Shown: positions 31,642 through 40,768, numbered from the stretch's first letter. The stretch is 40,768 bases of DNA from Akkermansiaceae bacterium (GCA_025354565.1 JANXMQ010000001.1:1-40768), one strand, 5' to 3'. Program-made: numbers and translations. The notes: generated by a model not told the origin, from the sequence alone.

Positions 31642-34600
31642 ATGAACCCATTCTACCACTCCAGCACCCCCCTCGTCCCGGGTTCGCTCCACCGGCTCTC
31701 CCAAGAACACGACAATTGCGGCATGGGCGCGATCGCTCATTTGCAGGGAAAATGCAGCAATCAGATTCTGGATTTCGCGCTCACGTCTGTCTGTTGCATG
31801 ACCCACCGTGGCGCCGTGGATGCGGATATGAAAACCGGCGATGGCTCGGGCGTGCTGACCCAGATCCCCCGCCCGCTGTTCCGTAAGGCGGCGGAAAAAC
31901 TCGGCTTCACCGTGGAAAATGACGCGGATCTAGCCGTTGGCGTGTTTTTCTTCCCGGCAGAAAATCTGGACACGATTGCAGAGATTCGGGCGATCGCTGC
32001 GGAAGTCATCGCGAAACGCGGAATCACCGCCATCGGCTGGCGTGAGGTACCGGTCGATCCCGATGCGCTCGGAAAAATCGCCCTCGCCAGCCTCCCTAAG
32101 ATTGAGCATTTGCTACTGATCCGCCCCGTCGCGCTGGAGGCGGACGATTTCGAGCGGAAACTCTACCTCTGCCGCCGGGAAATCGAGCATCGCACAAAGT
32201 CGATCCAGAGCTTTTACATGCCGACGTTTTCGAGCCGCCTGATTTCCTACAAGGCTCTCGCCATGCCAGCCGCACTGCGGGCGTTTTACCTGGATTTCGC
32301 CGATCCGGATTACGAGGTCGCCATCGCGCTCTATCACCAGCGCTTTTCGACCAACACTTTTCCCGCCTGGCCGCTGGGTCAGCCGTTTCGCATGATGTGC
32401 CACAATGGCGAGATCAACACGGTCGAGGGCAATCGCAACTGGATGACTTCCCGCGAGGAGTTTTTCGCCTCGCCGGTCTGGGGCAAAGACATCGACTTGG
32501 TGAAAAACCTGATCCGCCACGGTGAGTCGGACTCCGCCTCGCTCGATCACGCGCTGGAGTTGCTCATCCTATCGGGTCGCTCGCCGGAGCACGCGATGTG
32601 TATGCTGGTCCCGCCCGCTTACCGGAACGACGAGGATATTTCCGATGAGGTCCGGGCGTTTTACCAATACATCCGCTCGTTTTCCGAGCCTTGGGATGGT
32701 CCGGCTGGCCTCGTTTTCACCGATGGGACGAAACTTTGCGCCTCGCTCGACCGCAACGGCCTGCGTCCATCGCGTTACAAAATCACCGAGGACGGTGTGC
32801 TGTACATCGGCTCCGAGGCGGGCGCGGTGATTTTTGACGATGCAAGAGTCGTTCGAAAAGGTCGTCTGAGTCCCGGCCAAATGCTCTCGGCCAACACCCT
32901 CACCGGCGAGTTCAAATACGATAAAGAAATCAAGGAAGAGCTCGCCAAACAGAAGCCTTACCGCCGCTGGCTCGACAGTCACTGCCTCCTACTCCGCCAG
33001 TATGTTTCGCCACAAGCTCACGTCCCGGAAATTGACTACTCACCGTTGGAACTCTCTCGAAATCAAGTGGCTCACGCTATTTCAACGGAAGAACTGGACA
33101 TGGTTTTTCCACCCATGATGAAGAGTGCCCAGGAGGCGGTTTTCTCGATGGGCGACGATATTCCGCTCGCCATCCTCTCGACTCAACCCAGGCTCTTATA
33201 CACCTATTTCAAACAACTGTTCGCTCAGGTGACTAATCCACCCATCGACCCGATTCGTGAGTGGGCGGTGATGTCTCTCGGGGCGGGGCTGGGCATTGAG
33301 CGCAATTTGCTGGCGGAGACACCAATCCACTGCATGACGGTCAGCCTAGACAGCGCGATCCTGTTCGAACACCAGCTTGAAAAAATCAAACACCTCGAAG
33401 AACACGGCTTTCCATCGCTCACCCTCGACTGCACTTGGCCAAGCGCCAACGGCTCGGCGGGGCTGAAATCCCGCTTGGACGAAATTTGCGCCGAAGCGGA
33501 AGCCGCCGTGCAAGACGGCAACAACGTGCTGATCCTCTCCGACCGTGCAATCTCGGCCGAGCGCATCCCGATTCCGACGCTGCTCGCCATCGGCACGGTC
33601 CACCACCACCTCACCCGCATCCGCAGGCGCTTGCGGGCTTCCCTTGTTTTGGAAACCGGCGAGGCTCGCGATGTCCATCAAATCGCCTGCTGTTTCGGCT
33701 TTGGCGCGACCGCGATCTGCCCCTATCTCGGCTACGCCACCGTCCGCCAGCTCGTCGCTGGGGATGTGGAAAAGAACAAACTCGGAGACCTCACCGCCCA
33801 GAAGGCGATGACCCATTATCGCAAGGCGCTCGAAAAAGGCATACTCAAGATCATGTCGAAAATGGGCATCTCGGTCCTGAACTCCTACCAAGGCGCGCAG
33901 ACTTTCGAAGCTATCGGCGTGGGTAAGGAGGTCGTCGATTTTTCATTCACCGGCGTCCCCTCGAAAATCGGCGGCGTCGGCTTCGCGGAAATCGCTGAGG
34001 AATCCATCATCCGCCACCGCGCGGCGTTTGAAGCAGTCGTTTCAGACGGAAAAACGCTCGACCTCGGCGATCCCGGCTACAACCGCTACCGCAAGACCGG
34101 CGAGCGCCATGTTTACACCACGGAAGTCATCAAAAATTTCCACACCTACGTCAAATCTGGCCGTCCCGAGGATTACGAGGAATATGTTCGTGTATCGTTG
34201 GAAACCAATCCTGTAGCGATTAAAGATTTACTCGATTTCGTGCCTGCCTCCAGTGGCCCGATCCCGTTGGCAGAGGTTGAGTCCATGGAGAGTATCCGCC
34301 GCCGATTCACCACGGCTGCGATGTCTCTTGGGGCGCTTTCTCCTGAGGCTCACGAGACCTTGGCCATCGCCATGAACCGCATCGGCGGCAAGTCGGACTC
34401 CGGCGAAGGGGGCGAAGATCCGGCCCGATATAAGCCCTACCCGAATGGCGATTTCGCGCGTTCTTACATCAAGCAGGTGGCATCCGGGCGCTTCGGCGTC
34501 TCGGCTTACTACCTCGTCAATGCGTCCGAATTGGAAATCAAAATGGCCCAAGGCGCGAAACCCGGCGAAGGAGGACAGCTTCCCGGCCACAAAGTAAATG

Positions 34601-36315
34601 CTTTAATCGCTCGTTTGAGAAATACCCAACCCGGCGTTCAGCTCATTTCCCCGCCGCCGCATCACGACATTTATTCCATCGAAGATTTGGCGCAACTCAT
34701 TCACGATCTGAAGGAAGTGAATCCACGCGCACGAATCACCGTGAAGCTCGTCGCGGAATCCGGCGTCGGCACCGTGGCCTCTGGTTGCGCCAAAGCTTCT
34801 GCGGACAATATCCTGATTTCCGGCCACGATGGCGGCACCGGCGCATCTCCCCTTTCGTCCACCAAACACGCTGGCTCGCCCTGGGAACTCGGACTCGCCG
34901 AGGCGCAACAAACGTTGCTCATCAACAACTTACGCGACCGCGTCGTCCTCCGCACCGACGGCGGCATCCGCAATGGCCGCGACGTGGTGATCGCCGCCAT
35001 ACTCGGCGCGGAGCAATACAATTTCGGCACCACTGCGATGATCGCCATGGGCTGCGTCTATGTCCGCAAATGTCACCTGAATACCTGCCCGGTCGGCATC
35101 GCCACCACCGATCCGAAATTCCGTGCCAAGTTCAAAGGCACGCCGGAAATGGTTATCAACTATTTCACCGCTGTCGCCGACGAAGCCCGTGGCATCCTGG
35201 CGGGCATCGGTGTCCGCACGCTGGACGAACTGATCGGTCGCCCGGAATTCCTCGTCCAACGCCACGTCACCGATCACCCGAAGGCAAACACGCTGGATTT
35301 CAGCGCCTTGCTGAAAGACGTGGTCCCCACCCTCGCGGCAAATTCCGAAAAATCTCCCGAGGAAGTTTCCCGCATTTGCACCAAGGACCGCAACGACGGC
35401 CTCGCCAAACCCGCGCTCGACCTACAAATCCTTGCCGATCTGGTGGCGGCGGTTAGCAATCGACCTGCCTTGCCGTCTCCCGAGTATGGTGAAAAATCGG
35501 TCCCGCAGGAAATTCTCGATGCCGTCAAGCTCCTCCCGGACCGCCCGCCCGTCGCCCTCAGCTACGAGGTCGTCAACACCGACCGCAACATCGGCACCCG
35601 CCTGTCCGGTCGCATTGCCGAGATCCACGGCGACCGTGGCCTGCCCGCGAATTCCATCCACATCACCTGCCGTGGCACCGCCGGCCAATCGTTCGGCTGT
35701 TTCCTCGTTGCCGGGGTGAAACTCGAACTCATCGGTGAGGCGAACGACTACGTGGGCAAGGGCATGGCCGCCGGAGAAATTGTCATCCGGGTTTCAGAAA
35801 GCGCGAAATTCGAGGCCGCCACCAACACGATTTGCGGCAATACCTGCCTCTACGGTGCCACCGGCGGCAAGCTCTTCGCCACCGGCCGCGCGGGCGAGCG
35901 CTTCGCCGTTAGAAATTCCGGAGCCACCACCGTAGTCGAGGGCGTGGGCGATCACGCCTGCGAATACATGACCAACGGCAGCGTGGTCATCCTTGGCAAG
36001 ACCGGAAAAAACTTCGGCGCGGGCATGTCCGGTGGCACGGCCTACGTCTATGATGTCGATGGGAAATTCTTCTCCCGCGTCAATTCTGAGATGGTTGTCG
36101 CCCTCCCCGTCAGGCGGCCCCAAGACATCGCCGAGGTCAAAGCTCTCATCGAACTCCACCGCGACCGCACCTACAGCACGCAAGCGAAGAAACTGCTCGC
36201 CAACTGGGAGGAAACCACCCGCAAGCTGGTCCGCGTGATCGCCCGCGAACGAGCCGAACTCGAAGCCGCCGAAGAATTCCACGAAGCCGCCTCCACCCCG
36301 GCCAGTGCGAAGTGA
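31642..36315 (+). CDS. gltB: Glutamate synthase, large subunit
   Basis: A 1557-residue enzyme transferring the amide nitrogen of glutamine to 2-oxoglutarate to give two glutamates. The N-terminal amidotransferase starts at Cys26 (QEHDNCGMGAIAH), which becomes the N-terminus after removal of a 25-residue propeptide. CMTHRGAVDADMKTGDGSG and FSTNTFPAWPLGQPFRMMCH follow. The central and FMN domains include SGEGGEDPARY, HDIYSIEDLAQLIHDL and GHDGGTGASP. The 3Fe-4S cysteines are C1138, C1144 and C1149 (VRKCHLNTCPVG). The C-terminal beta-helix (GGKLFATGRAGERFAVRNSG) is complete. Full length for a bacterial GltB. The small subunit gltD is not in the window, so it must lie elsewhere, or the enzyme is ferredoxin-dependent. 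Confidence 0.96.
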   Translation: MNPFYHSSTPLVPGSLHRLSQEHDNCGMGAIAHLQGKCSNQILDFALTSVCCMTHRGAVDADMKTGDGSGVLTQIPRPLFRKAAEKLGFTVENDADLAVGVFFFPAENLDTIAEIRAIAAEVIAKRGITAIGWREVPVDPDALGKIALASLPKIEHLLLIRPVALEADDFERKLYLCRREIEHRTKSIQSFYMPTFSSRLISYKALAMPAALRAFYLDFADPDYEVAIALYHQRFSTNTFPAWPLGQPFRMMCHNGEINTVEGNRNWMTSREEFFASPVWGKDIDLVKNLIRHGESDSASLDHALELLILSGRSPEHAMCMLVPPAYRNDEDISDEVRAFYQYIRSFSEPWDGPAGLVFTDGTKLCASLDRNGLRPSRYKITEDGVLYIGSEAGAVIFDDARVVRKGRLSPGQMLSANTLTGEFKYDKEIKEELAKQKPYRRWLDSHCLLLRQYVSPQAHVPEIDYSPLELSRNQVAHAISTEELDMVFPPMMKSAQEAVFSMGDDIPLAILSTQPRLLYTYFKQLFAQVTNPPIDPIREWAVMSLGAGLGIERNLLAETPIHCMTVSLDSAILFEHQLEKIKHLEEHGFPSLTLDCTWPSANGSAGLKSRLDEICAEAEAAVQDGNNVLILSDRAISAERIPIPTLLAIGTVHHHLTRIRRRLRASLVLETGEARDVHQIACCFGFGATAICPYLGYATVRQLVAGDVEKNKLGDLTAQKAMTHYRKALEKGILKIMSKMGISVLNSYQGAQTFEAIGVGKEVVDFSFTGVPSKIGGVGFAEIAEESIIRHRAAFEAVVSDGKTLDLGDPGYNRYRKTGERHVYTTEVIKNFHTYVKSGRPEDYEEYVRVSLETNPVAIKDLLDFVPASSGPIPLAEVESMESIRRRFTTAAMSLGALSPEAHETLAIAMNRIGGKSDSGEGGEDPARYKPYPNGDFARSYIKQVASGRFGVSAYYLVNASELEIKMAQGAKPGEGGQLPGHKVNALIARLRNTQPGVQLISPPPHHDIYSIEDLAQLIHDLKEVNPRARITVKLVAESGVGTVASGCAKASADNILISGHDGGTGASPLSSTKHAGSPWELGLAEAQQTLLINNLRDRVVLRTDGGIRNGRDVVIAAILGAEQYNFGTTAMIAMGCVYVRKCHLNTCPVGIATTDPKFRAKFKGTPEMVINYFTAVADEARGILAGIGVRTLDELIGRPEFLVQRHVTDHPKANTLDFSALLKDVVPTLAANSEKSPEEVSRICTKDRNDGLAKPALDLQILADLVAAVSNRPALPSPEYGEKSVPQEILDAVKLLPDRPPVALSYEVVNTDRNIGTRLSGRIAEIHGDRGLPANSIHITCRGTAGQSFGCFLVAGVKLELIGEANDYVGKGMAAGEIVIRVSESAKFEAATNTICGNTCLYGATGGKLFATGRAGERFAVRNSGATTVVEGVGDHACEYMTNGSVVILGKTGKNFGAGMSGGTAYVYDVDGKFFSRVNSEMVVALPVRRPQDIAEVKALIELHRDRTYSTQAKKLLANWEETTRKLVRVIARERAELEAAEEFHEAASTPASAK

Positions 36316-36364
36316 AAAGATCGTTCGCACCCGAAGCCGAAGCTGCCGATTTTATGGCGAAAAA

Positions 36365-37300
36365 TCACCTGCCGGGTGCTGTCGCGAACGGTTGGGCGGT
36401 GACGCGGCGATTCACTTCGTCCGGCATCCAAGTCCATGGATTGACGTTTTTCTGGGTGAATACGGCGATGCCAATGACGCCGACGTTGCGGGTTTCGCCA
36501 TGGCGGATGTTCGCGTAAGAATTGGCGACGCTGGAAAACTTGAAAGCTGCGACATGGCTGTAACTGGTGCGAAAGCCTTGAATTTCCAGCGATTTCCCGG
36601 CTTCTATCACGTAGCCACGCTTGGCAAAGGCCGCAGCTCGCCCATCTTGGACATCCAGCCCATCCACACTCGCGACGATTTCAAGTGCGCTCTTGCAGCG
36701 GTTTTTTACGACGATCGTATAAGTGCTATCCTTTTCACCGGCGACGAGGCGGCGTCCGTATCCGCCTTCCTTATAAGTTGCTAGAAATCCGAAGCCACTC
36801 TTCACGCCCCATTCTACCAGATCACCGGCGGCGGTTTGCATGGGATTCACCCGCTCCTTGTAATTGCTCATCGCCTCAATGCCTTTGGGGTCGTTGTAAT
36901 AGATCACGTCAATTCCCGCGGGTTTCGATGAGGCTCTAACGAACGAACCCTGAATCAGCTCGGATTTCCTCTCGTCGCCCCAACCCGTGGCGAGGCCCGG
37001 GCGCTCTTCCTGCTTCCGGTTCGGATTATTTAGAATCGCGTCGATGCTGTTGCGGTTGACCGCCTGGTCACCCGTTCGGAGGCCCATGGTCACACCGTTA
37101 CTGGTGGTTTGGCTCGGAGCGCCGGGGATACCGTCAACTGAGGTTCCCTTGATCGGACTGAGGAAGTCGCCACCCGTGCGGCCGCCTTGGTTACCATTGG
37201 CACCCCCACCATTGGTGGCGCAGGAGTTGATGAGGATCGCAGCCAGCAAGCCCCCCAGTGAAATGACGATTTGGTGTTTCAAGTGCTGGAAAAACAGCAT
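36365..37300 (-). CDS. Lipoprotein of unknown function
   Basis: A 311-residue protein with a lipobox (LLAAILINSC, Cys27), then a Gly/Asn-rich flexible segment (TNGGGANGNQGGRTGG). A folded C-terminal two-thirds has mostly beta character (TYTIVVKNRCKSALEIVASV; GRAAAFAKRGYVIEAGKSL). I know no family. It is convergent with gltB and divergent from the BlaI-type repressor gene. The 83 bp between the two divergent starts hold a tandem 23-bp repeat that could control both. Confidence 0.65.
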   Translation of the reverse strand: MLFFQHLKHQIVISLGGLLAAILINSCATNGGGANGNQGGRTGGDFLSPIKGTSVDGIPGAPSQTTSNGVTMGLRTGDQAVNRNSIDAILNNPNRKQEERPGLATGWGDERKSELIQGSFVRASSKPAGIDVIYYNDPKGIEAMSNYKERVNPMQTAAGDLVEWGVKSGFGFLATYKEGGYGRRLVAGEKDSTYTIVVKNRCKSALEIVASVDGLDVQDGRAAAFAKRGYVIEAGKSLEIQGFRTSYSHVAAFKFSSVANSYANIRHGETRNVGVIGIAVFTQKNVNPWTWMPDEVNRRVTAQPFATAPGR

Positions 37301-37326
37301 TTAAAATCAAGGGTGTCAATTTTTAA

Positions 37327-37372
37327 TTGCAGTTTTTTCAGCATTTAAGTTGCGGTTTTTCCGGCATTTGGC
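37327..37372. promoter_or_regulatory. Tandem imperfect 23-bp repeat before the BlaI-type gene
   Basis: Two adjacent 23-bp units (37327-37349 and 37350-37372) share TTGC.GTTTTT.C.GCATTT. A third, shorter GCATTTAA follows an AAACA at 37296-37303. The block ends 11 bp before the repressor start codon. It is a good candidate operator for the repressor itself, although it is not the TACA-TGTA dyad bound by staphylococcal BlaI/MecI. Confidence 0.45.
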
Positions 37373-37383
37373 AAAGTAGCCGC

Positions 37384-37767
37384 ATGAAACGCTTCGAGGA
37401 CGGCCAGATTTCCCGGCGGGAACGACAGGTGATGGACATCCTTTTTCGCAAGGGCAAGGCGACGGCGGAGGAAGTGCTGGCGGAACTGCCGGACCCACCG
37501 GGGTATTCGGCGGTGCGGGCGCTGTTAGTGACGTTGGAAGGAAAAGCGCTGGTGACTCACTCCAAGGACTCGCGGCGCTACGTGTATCTGCCCGCTGTGC
37601 CTGAAAAGCGGGCGAAACGGACAGCTCTGAAACAACTGCTGGCCACATTTTTCGAGGGCAGCCCGGAAAAACTCGTCGCCTCCCTGCTCGATCCGAAAGA
37701 CCAGAAACTCAGCGAGGATGAAATCGCCCGCATCCGGAAATTAATCGACGAAAGCGGCGACAAATGA
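37384..37767 (+). CDS. BlaI/MecI-family transcriptional repressor
   Basis: A 127-residue winged-helix repressor. It starts at the ATG at 37384, since MKRFEDGQISRRERQVMDIL is the family's N-terminus; an in-frame upstream ATG (37327) would lie in the repeat region. KGKATAEEVLAELPDPPGYS and AVRALLVTLEGKALVTHS form the DNA-binding domain. The C-terminal helices (FFEGSPEKLVASLL, then DEIARIRKLIDES) are the dimerisation part, where sensor-triggered cleavage normally occurs. It is followed 16 bp later by a short M56 peptidase, its likely inducer. Such pairs occur widely outside beta-lactam resistance, and no beta-lactamase is seen here. Confidence 0.88.
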   Translation: MKRFEDGQISRRERQVMDILFRKGKATAEEVLAELPDPPGYSAVRALLVTLEGKALVTHSKDSRRYVYLPAVPEKRAKRTALKQLLATFFEGSPEKLVASLLDPKDQKLSEDEIARIRKLIDESGDK

Positions 37768-37783
37768 ATCACTCCACCATCCG

Positions 37784-38680
37784 ATGATTCCAATCCTCAC
37801 ATTTTCGATCATCGCCTTCGGGTTGGTCTTTCTGGCAGGTATTCGGGACTCCGCACGCGATCCGCGACTGACGGTTTTGTTGTTGTTTTTATTGGCGGTG
37901 TTTCCGGTCTTGGTCGCGGTGCTGCCGAAGTATGGAATTTTCCCATCCGTAGCGCGTGTTACCGGTGGCGCGGGACTGCCGTGGGGGCGTATTTTCCTGG
38001 CAATCTGGGCCATGGGATTTGCTGGAACCGTGGGACGCTTGATCTGGGCGATACTGGCTTTGCAGCGGTGGCGCGGACGGTCCGTGGAGGTCGCCCGCGT
38101 GGCAGGGGTGGCGGTTTGTGAGATGGAAAGACTGCATGGTCCGATGGCGGCGGGTGTGTTTCACCGCGTGATATTCGTTCCTACCTCATGGCACACATGG
38201 ACCGAAGAAATCCGGCGGGTGGTGCTGCAACATGAACTGGCACATCACCGCCGTCGCGATCCGCTGTGTCGGCTGTTAGTGGAGTTGGTGCTGGCGGTGT
38301 ATTGGTATCATCCTCTGGTTCACTGGATGGCCCGGCGTTTCGTGATCCAGTGTGAATATGCCTGCGACACACGGGTCTTGCGCGATGGCATCGACCCGAA
38401 GATTTATGCCCGGGTGCTGTGTGATTTTGCCGAACAACGGGCGTTTTCGCCACTGGCACTGCCGATGGCCGAAATCTCTGCCTTGGAATCACGAGTCACG
38501 CGAATGCTGAAACCCGCACGCGGCCACGGCGGAAAAGTCCTGCTCGCACTGGGCGGAGTCGGCGTGCTTGCGGCTTGCTCTATCTCAATGATCGATCGGA
38601 AGAGCGAGGTGCATACGCCGGAATCCCGGATCGAAACACAACTTCGTTTCTCGGCGAACCCATTTCCCGGCGAGCGCTGA
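37784..38680 (+). CDS. M56-family (BlaR1-like) membrane metallopeptidase, short form
   Basis: A 298-residue inner-membrane protein. Three hydrophobic segments (about 3-20, 30-48, 68-92) precede a cytoplasmic gluzincin domain with LQHELAHHRRRDP (H150, E151 and H154 of HExxH) and, further on, CEYACDTRVL supplying the third zinc ligand region. A last hydrophobic stretch (about 255-272, VLLALGGVGVLAACS) leads to a short tail of about 30 residues. BlaR1 carries a 250-residue penicillin-binding sensor there; this one does not, so the signal is not a beta-lactam bound in the usual way. It probably inactivates the BlaI-type repressor encoded just upstream. Confidence 0.85.
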   Translation: MIPILTFSIIAFGLVFLAGIRDSARDPRLTVLLLFLLAVFPVLVAVLPKYGIFPSVARVTGGAGLPWGRIFLAIWAMGFAGTVGRLIWAILALQRWRGRSVEVARVAGVAVCEMERLHGPMAAGVFHRVIFVPTSWHTWTEEIRRVVLQHELAHHRRRDPLCRLLVELVLAVYWYHPLVHWMARRFVIQCEYACDTRVLRDGIDPKIYARVLCDFAEQRAFSPLALPMAEISALESRVTRMLKPARGHGGKVLLALGGVGVLAACSISMIDRKSEVHTPESRIETQLRFSANPFPGER

Positions 38681-38765
38681 CGGCCTGCATTTTCAGGGAC
38701 AATGGGGGGCTCCAAACGAGCTGGAAAAACGTTCTGGATTCTACAGTCGTTTCGCCTCTCAGTCG

Positions 38766-39986
38766 GTGGCAGACGCCATGTTTGTCATATCAATCGCCGC
38801 CCTGAAACGAAACACCGCGATTTTGCGCGAGGTGAAGGAAGCAGCGGGGTGCCATCTCGTGCTCGCGCTCAAGGGATTTTCCTGTTGGAAGGCATTTCCT
38901 TATCTACGCGATGATCTCGATGGATGCTGTGCCTCGGGCTTGTGGGAAGCGCTGTTGGCCAGGGATTATTTCCAGAAGCATATCGTCACTTATTCGCCCG
39001 CCTACGATGAGTCTGACATTGATGCGCTCTGTGAATTCACGGACCACTTGGATTTCAACTCGCTTTCCCAATGGTTCCGCTTCCGGGAAATGGTGATGGC
39101 GCATCCTCGATTCAAAAAAGGAGAACTCCTGTGCGGCCTGCGTGTGAACCCGGAATGCTCGACCGGAGAGACGCCAATTTATGACCCCTGCGTGCCTGGA
39201 TCGCGACTCGGCATCACTGCGGAGCAACTCGCCGAGGCCGATCTAACAGGATTGTCCGGCCTCCATTTCCACACGCTCTGCGAGCAAAACTCGGACGACC
39301 TGGAAAAAACCCTCGCCGCCGTGGATGAAAAATTCGGCCATATTCTCCGCTTGCCGCAATTCACCTATCTGAACATGGGCGGCGGGCATTGGATCACCAA
39401 GCCGTTCTACGACCGCGATCGGCTGATCCGGCTCGTCAGGGAAACGCATGAGAAATATGGAGTCGAAATTTGGTTGGAACCGGGAGAAGCGATTGCCATC
39501 CACACGGGTGTGCTGCGGGCCAGCGTCATGGATGTGTTCGAATCCGCCGGGCACCGCCTCGCCATTCTGAGTATTTCCGCCACCGCCCACATGCCGGATG
39601 TGATGGAAATGCCCTACCGCCCGGATGTGTTTCTCGTTGAGGATTCAGAGACCAAAAGCCAGCAGCCGACGAAGATGCCAGCGGTCGTCTTCGATGGCGA
39701 AAGCTACCACCTCGCTGGCGACCCCACGAATCCCCAATCTCCCCTCACTTACCGTCTCGGCGGCCCGACCTGCCTGGCGGGCGATGTGGTCGGGGATTTT
39801 TCATTTCCCCGCGAACTCAAAGGGGGCGACATCATCGTTTTTGACGACATGGCCCACTACACCATGGTCAAAACAACGACTTTCAACGGCGTCAAACACC
39901 CGCCCATCGCGCTTCAGCATGAGGATGGAAGATTGGAGATCCTCCGCGAGTTCGGTTATGCGGATTTCCGAGACCGGCTTGCTTGA
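38766..39986 (+). CDS. nspC: Carboxynorspermidine/carboxyspermidine decarboxylase
   Basis: A 406-residue PLP enzyme that decarboxylates carboxy(nor)spermidine in the alternative polyamine pathway. ISIAALKRNTAIL and LVLALKGFSCWKA (Lys36 as Schiff-base lysine) form the start of the alanine-racemase-type barrel. GLHFHTLCEQNSDD, LNMGGGHWITKPFYDRD and WLEPGEAIAI are NspC signatures. GGPTCLAGDVVGDF closes the active site across the dimer with the catalytic Cys. GTG at 38766 is taken as start; the ATG at 38778 is possible. The partner carboxy(nor)spermidine dehydrogenase is not in the window. Confidence 0.92.
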   Translation: MADAMFVISIAALKRNTAILREVKEAAGCHLVLALKGFSCWKAFPYLRDDLDGCCASGLWEALLARDYFQKHIVTYSPAYDESDIDALCEFTDHLDFNSLSQWFRFREMVMAHPRFKKGELLCGLRVNPECSTGETPIYDPCVPGSRLGITAEQLAEADLTGLSGLHFHTLCEQNSDDLEKTLAAVDEKFGHILRLPQFTYLNMGGGHWITKPFYDRDRLIRLVRETHEKYGVEIWLEPGEAIAIHTGVLRASVMDVFESAGHRLAILSISATAHMPDVMEMPYRPDVFLVEDSETKSQQPTKMPAVVFDGESYHLAGDPTNPQSPLTYRLGGPTCLAGDVVGDFSFPRELKGGDIIVFDDMAHYTMVKTTTFNGVKHPPIALQHEDGRLEILREFGYADFRDRLA

Positions 39987-40215
39987 TGAGCGATGCATTC
40001 CTCACCCAGTTCAAGCCGCTTAATGTGTCGGGAGGATTCACTCCTTCCCTTTGAAGGGTAGCTCGACAGCCCAGACGAATCATGCACATGAAAGAAATCT
40101 TGGCACGTCGGCCCGGAGTGCTAAGCTTGCTAGGTATGAATTTCCCGCCGCAGCCATCGCGTTTGAAAGGAAATGAGCTCAACGGCGGTCCTGACAAAGT
40201 CATCCAGCAAAGGAA

Positions 40216-40677
40216 ATGCCCACGCATCCGGCTCGTTTCATTGCTGCTGGAATGTCAGGAGCAGGCTGCCTTGGGCTTGCCATTCTGTTCGCAAACTGCG
40301 GAATCATTGCTGCTCCTTTTGCAGTCGCTGGAAAACCGGTCGTCATGGCTTCCGAAAGGCTTTCCGAGTCCATCGAACACGCAAAAGGCCCCATACCCGA
40401 GGCGGACTGGAACTAGGACAAACTCTGGTATCGCGTTGCTGATGCTCCTCCCACTTATCTGCCGAAGGGCTACTCGCGTGGTCGATCCTTGGAACCTAAC
40501 GCCGGGTCATGGATGGTGGACCAACGTGATGGCAAGCGGCTCTTCATCCCGAAGGGAGGGCTGGGCGACATCCCGGAGGGAACCTATCGATCCGTGGCGC
40601 GCTATCCCACCCAATGGCAGCACCATGAACCTAAAGAGGAAAATGGAAAACTCGCCAGAACGCGGCAAGTGACGTAA
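40216..40677 (+). pseudogene. Small membrane-anchored protein gene interrupted by an in-frame TAG
   Basis: One frame runs from ATG 40216 to the TGA at 40675-40677 with a single stop, TAG at 40414-40416. The first 66 codons encode a signal/anchor with a Cys (GCLGLAILFANCGIIAAPFA) and a charged helix ending PIPEADWN. After the TAG the frame goes on as DKLWYRVADAPPTYLPKGYS, then SWMVDQRDGKRLFIPKGGLG and SVARYPTQWQHHE, clearly protein-like to the end. A single nonsense mutation in an otherwise intact 153-codon gene is the simplest reading. A sequencing error is the main alternative. The 229 bp between nspC and this gene hold nothing I recognise. Confidence 0.6.
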
Positions 40678-40768
40678 TTTCAAAGTCATGGATGCTCCCA
40701 TGGCTGTGATTTCCGCTCACCCGGCGGGTGAGACAAGAACTTCCCCTCAATACCCATCTGGAACCTGG

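Noticed and set aside
40082-40672. 196-codon frame near the window end
   Set aside because: Overlaps the interrupted small gene in another frame; its product is Ser/Arg/Pro-rich without motifs.
40688-40768. ATG-started frame open to the window edge
   Set aside because: Only 27 codons are visible, with no signal or similarity; a CTCACCC-GGC-GGGTGAG hairpin lies inside it.

Overview
The window looks like chromosomal DNA of a Verrucomicrobiota bacterium, probably close to Luteolibacter/Haloferula. This is an inference from gene style, not from a marker gene. The pointers are a broken secreted protein with a calcium-repeat C-terminus (a DPDGDGLSNLLEYSLGTNP-type motif) of a kind I associate with this phylum, GYF-RDD membrane proteins, several lipoproteins, NspC-type polyamine synthesis and moderately high GC. 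No rRNA or CRISPR array is present; there is one tRNA.

Region 1 (1-2294) holds a two-gene cassette on the minus strand. A DNA-binding regulator (761-1750) is followed with overlapping stop/start by an AbiEii-like nucleotidyltransferase that runs off the window. A perfect 23-bp inverted repeat lies just upstream. Behind it is a shredded SYLF-domain gene.

Region 2 (2295-19686) is a 17.4-kb integrated element. It is bounded by two identical 48-bp repeats, the right one being the 3' part of an intact tRNA-Lys(TTT) gene. The left half, on the plus strand, is a mobility and replication module: tyrosine recombinase, unknown coiled-coil protein, excisionase-like HTH, CHC2/TOPRIM primase-like protein, DUF3987 ATPase-like protein and a small unknown protein. 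No capsid, portal, terminase or conjugation gene is visible. The right half, on the minus strand, is a defence-type operon: PLD-SNF2 helicase (1115 aa), YhcG/DUF1016 PDDEXK nuclease (346 aa), Eco57I-type adenine methylase fused to a C-terminal DUF3800 domain (1564 aa), an unknown 175-aa protein, an EVE-domain protein, and a truncated DinD-like gene cut exactly where the two modules meet. A 22-bp repeat sits inside each end of the element. A perfect 20-bp palindrome lies before the EVE gene.

Region 3 (19645-31544) is mostly core chromosome: tRNA-Lys, a GYF-RDD membrane protein, a LolC/E-type permease, decayed DNA (frameshifted secreted protein, recombinase shred), parB without parA, an exported protein, a SET-domain methyltransferase, two tail-anchored coiled-coil proteins, an Rrf2 regulator and serine acetyltransferase with overlapping divergent start codons, a lipoprotein, an exported protein, and an alpha/beta hydrolase lacking its nucleophile serine.

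Region 4 (31642-40768) carries glutamate synthase large subunit (gltB, no gltD nearby), a lipoprotein, a BlaI/MecI-type repressor with a short M56 peptidase, carboxynorspermidine decarboxylase (nspC), and a small membrane-anchored protein gene interrupted by one in-frame amber codon.

The best candidate for a poorly described system is the helicase-YhcG-methylase/DUF3800 operon with its EVE and 175-aa companions, carried on a replication-competent but capsid-less element.
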